This document shows positions 62,947-64,000 of a stretch of DNA of 64,000 nucleotides, piece after piece (position 1 is the first letter of the stretch; every line of letters starts with the position of its first letter). Source of the DNA: Pseudoalteromonas rubra (GTDB taxonomy: Bacteria; Pseudomonadota; Gammaproteobacteria; Enterobacterales; Alteromonadaceae). Under the pieces are notes generated by a model that worked only from the letters and a program-made list of their open reading frames with translations, had not been told where the DNA came from and searched no databases. A program made the position numbers and the translations under genes. Location of the stretch: contig NZ_PNCJ01000009.1 in NCBI RefSeq assembly GCF_005887115.1, positions 1 to 64,000 on the forward strand. The letters are read 5' to 3'.

Positions 62947-63705
62947 ATGGTGAAAAGAATGAGTTTGAGTTTAAATGATAGTGTAACAAGGTTCTACCTC
63001 GAGAAAGCTGAGTTTTATAAAGGCAAGTATGGCGATGTTTATAATCCTGAAGTAACTTTCTTTAAAAAAATGAAGGCGCCAATCAACAAGGTAACCTCCA
63101 CTAAGTACTACGATAAATACAAAGTTGGTTCGTTGTTTCTCTATGCATTGTCAAAAATACCCGTTTTTACTTACCTATCCGACTTTATAAAGTTCGCTGG
63201 GAGTATCAGCGGGAAATTATCCAAGTCAAGCGGTGACAGACTCCCTTATGTCGAAACCTACACTCATGATTGCTTGAAGAACATAGATAAGTATTTATAT
63301 CCAACGGGCAATGGAGAGCATGCAAAGAATATATCTCAGGCAATAAAAGATTATGGTTTTGCTTCATTGAATATGGCTATTACCTTAGCCCAGATGGATA
63401 GGATCCACTATTTACTGCATTTCTGTGATCAGCAAATAAATGAAAGGATAAGTAAAATTGGAAATATAAAGTGGGGGCCTAAAAAGCTTGCGAGCTTTAT
63501 CGTAGATTGGGAAAGGCACAGTGACCTTTCCCGGTCAGACTTTAAAGACGGATTGACTTTGAGGTCTCACTTAAAAAGAGACATGGAACTTATGAATTCC
63601 ATAGACAGAACGATAGTCGAACAAGCACTTGATATAGCGAGAGTGGAATATAGAAGACAAATCAATTCCAAGTTTGTTGAAAATAAAATGATGTTTTTTA
63701 GATAA
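62947..63705 (+). CDS. Candidate cognate partner/immunity protein of the effector
   Basis: A protein of 252 aa (248 if starting MSLSLND at 62959). Cytosolic, helical, no known motif: KVGSLFLYALSKIPVFTYL could be a hydrophobic hairpin, and VEQALDIARVEYRRQI is a C-terminal amphipathic helix. It follows the candidate effector by 30 bp and shares its AT-rich composition. An immunity role, or a second effector with a membrane hairpin, are the two options. Confidence 0.5.
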   Translation: MVKRMSLSLNDSVTRFYLEKAEFYKGKYGDVYNPEVTFFKKMKAPINKVTSTKYYDKYKVGSLFLYALSKIPVFTYLSDFIKFAGSISGKLSKSSGDRLPYVETYTHDCLKNIDKYLYPTGNGEHAKNISQAIKDYGFASLNMAITLAQMDRIHYLLHFCDQQINERISKIGNIKWGPKKLASFIVDWERHSDLSRSDFKDGLTLRSHLKRDMELMNSIDRTIVEQALDIARVEYRRQINSKFVENKMMFFR

Positions 63706-64000
63706 ATTCTCGCTAAATCGAAGGGCAAAGATTAAAGCGTATCGCTGCAGCGGCGTTAGCCCACAGGGAATAATTAAAGTCGTTTCTGAGAGGAAGATCA
63801 GACTAGGGAACTATTCAATTTTGACCTTACCTAGTGCATTGGCTCCATTTGTTAGGGGCCGAGTGCTATCGCTAATGCGTTACGCACTTTAATCACGAAT
63901 GCATCTCCACCACTCAAATTGATAATGTGTATGCTAATAAATAAACGTATTGATGAACTCAACACGATACTCCGCTACGCCAGTATGCAGGGTATCGCGG
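63706..64000. other. Intergenic end of window with a possible partial gene
   Basis: There is no complete gene. A frame from an ATG at 63925 (or 63931), reading MLINKRIDELNTILRYASMQ, is open to the last base and may be the start of the next gene. The preceding ~220 bp show only a gcgttacgc-type stem and nothing recognisable. Confidence 0.35.

Noticed and set aside
63740..63900. Integron attC site near the window end
   Set aside because: gttagc/gttagg cores are present, but no paired inner sites or proper palindrome could be drawn.

Overview
The window looks like a chromosomal stretch of a marine gammaproteobacterium. Pseudoalteromonas or a close Alteromonadales relative is the best guess. The basis is moderate, slightly AT-leaning composition, a remnant resembling the Pseudoalteromonas alpha-amylase, a lipase/foldase pair, tandem cadherin/Ig exoproteins and accatttca-type inverted repeats. 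This is inference from remembered families; no search was run.

Region 1 (1-480): a decayed in-frame chimera, the C-terminal part of a CcoG-like protein (with an amber codon) joined to an N-terminal piece of alpha-amylase. Region 2 (0.7-7.4 kb): two adjacent large exoproteins of the filamentous-haemagglutinin/CdiA type. The second ends in a DNA/RNA non-specific endonuclease-like toxin domain and is followed by a DUF600/YezG-like immunity gene. Region 3 (7.4-12.6 kb): an orphan-cassette yard of AT-rich small secreted or membrane proteins, separated by repeated 106-bp and ~240-bp modules. The ~240-bp modules carry the 5' ends of REP-associated (Y1/RAYT) transposase genes. This looks like an array of displaced toxin/immunity parts.

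Region 4 (12.6-28 kb): mainly housekeeping or secretory genes. They are two unrecognised envelope proteins, a serine beta-lactamase-like hydrolase with a TPR tail, lipase plus a reduced lipase chaperone, a DCC thiol protein, a chemoreceptor, a LysR/MFS divergent pair, a divergent EF-Tu paralogue that has lost the DxxG glycine and catalytic histidine, and a catalase-peroxidase with a lipoprotein signal. Region 5 (28-41.2 kb): a structured leader and one uninterrupted gene of ~4126 codons. It encodes an N-terminal beta-rich region, an RTX-like patch, many Ig/cadherin/Tandem-95 modules, Calx-beta, TSP3 and choice-of-anchor-U-like segments, then a GlyGly-CTERM-like sorting tail. That tail is directly fused to a second signal-like helix and an outer-membrane barrel. 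Region 6 (41.2-48.3 kb): a YidD variant, a reverse operon (DUF350-like membrane protein, unknown membrane protein, membrane-bound spermidine-synthase-like protein), two small genes (one with an in-frame amber) and an S9 peptidase.

Region 7 (48.7-63.7 kb) is the most interesting: a compact co-directional contractile-injection (T6SS-like) cluster. In order it holds a NusG/RfaH-like regulator, a degenerate adenylate-forming (ANL) enzyme, TssB, a TssC enlarged by about 180 residues, a divergent Hcp-position protein, TssK, TssE, a stand-alone beta-helix spike, TssF, a small unknown, TssG, a TssA-like protein, a short VgrG, a DUF4280 PAAR-like protein, and a candidate effector and partner. No TssJ, TssL, TssM or ClpV is present in the window. 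The cluster may be a non-canonical injection system, or its membrane complex may be encoded elsewhere.
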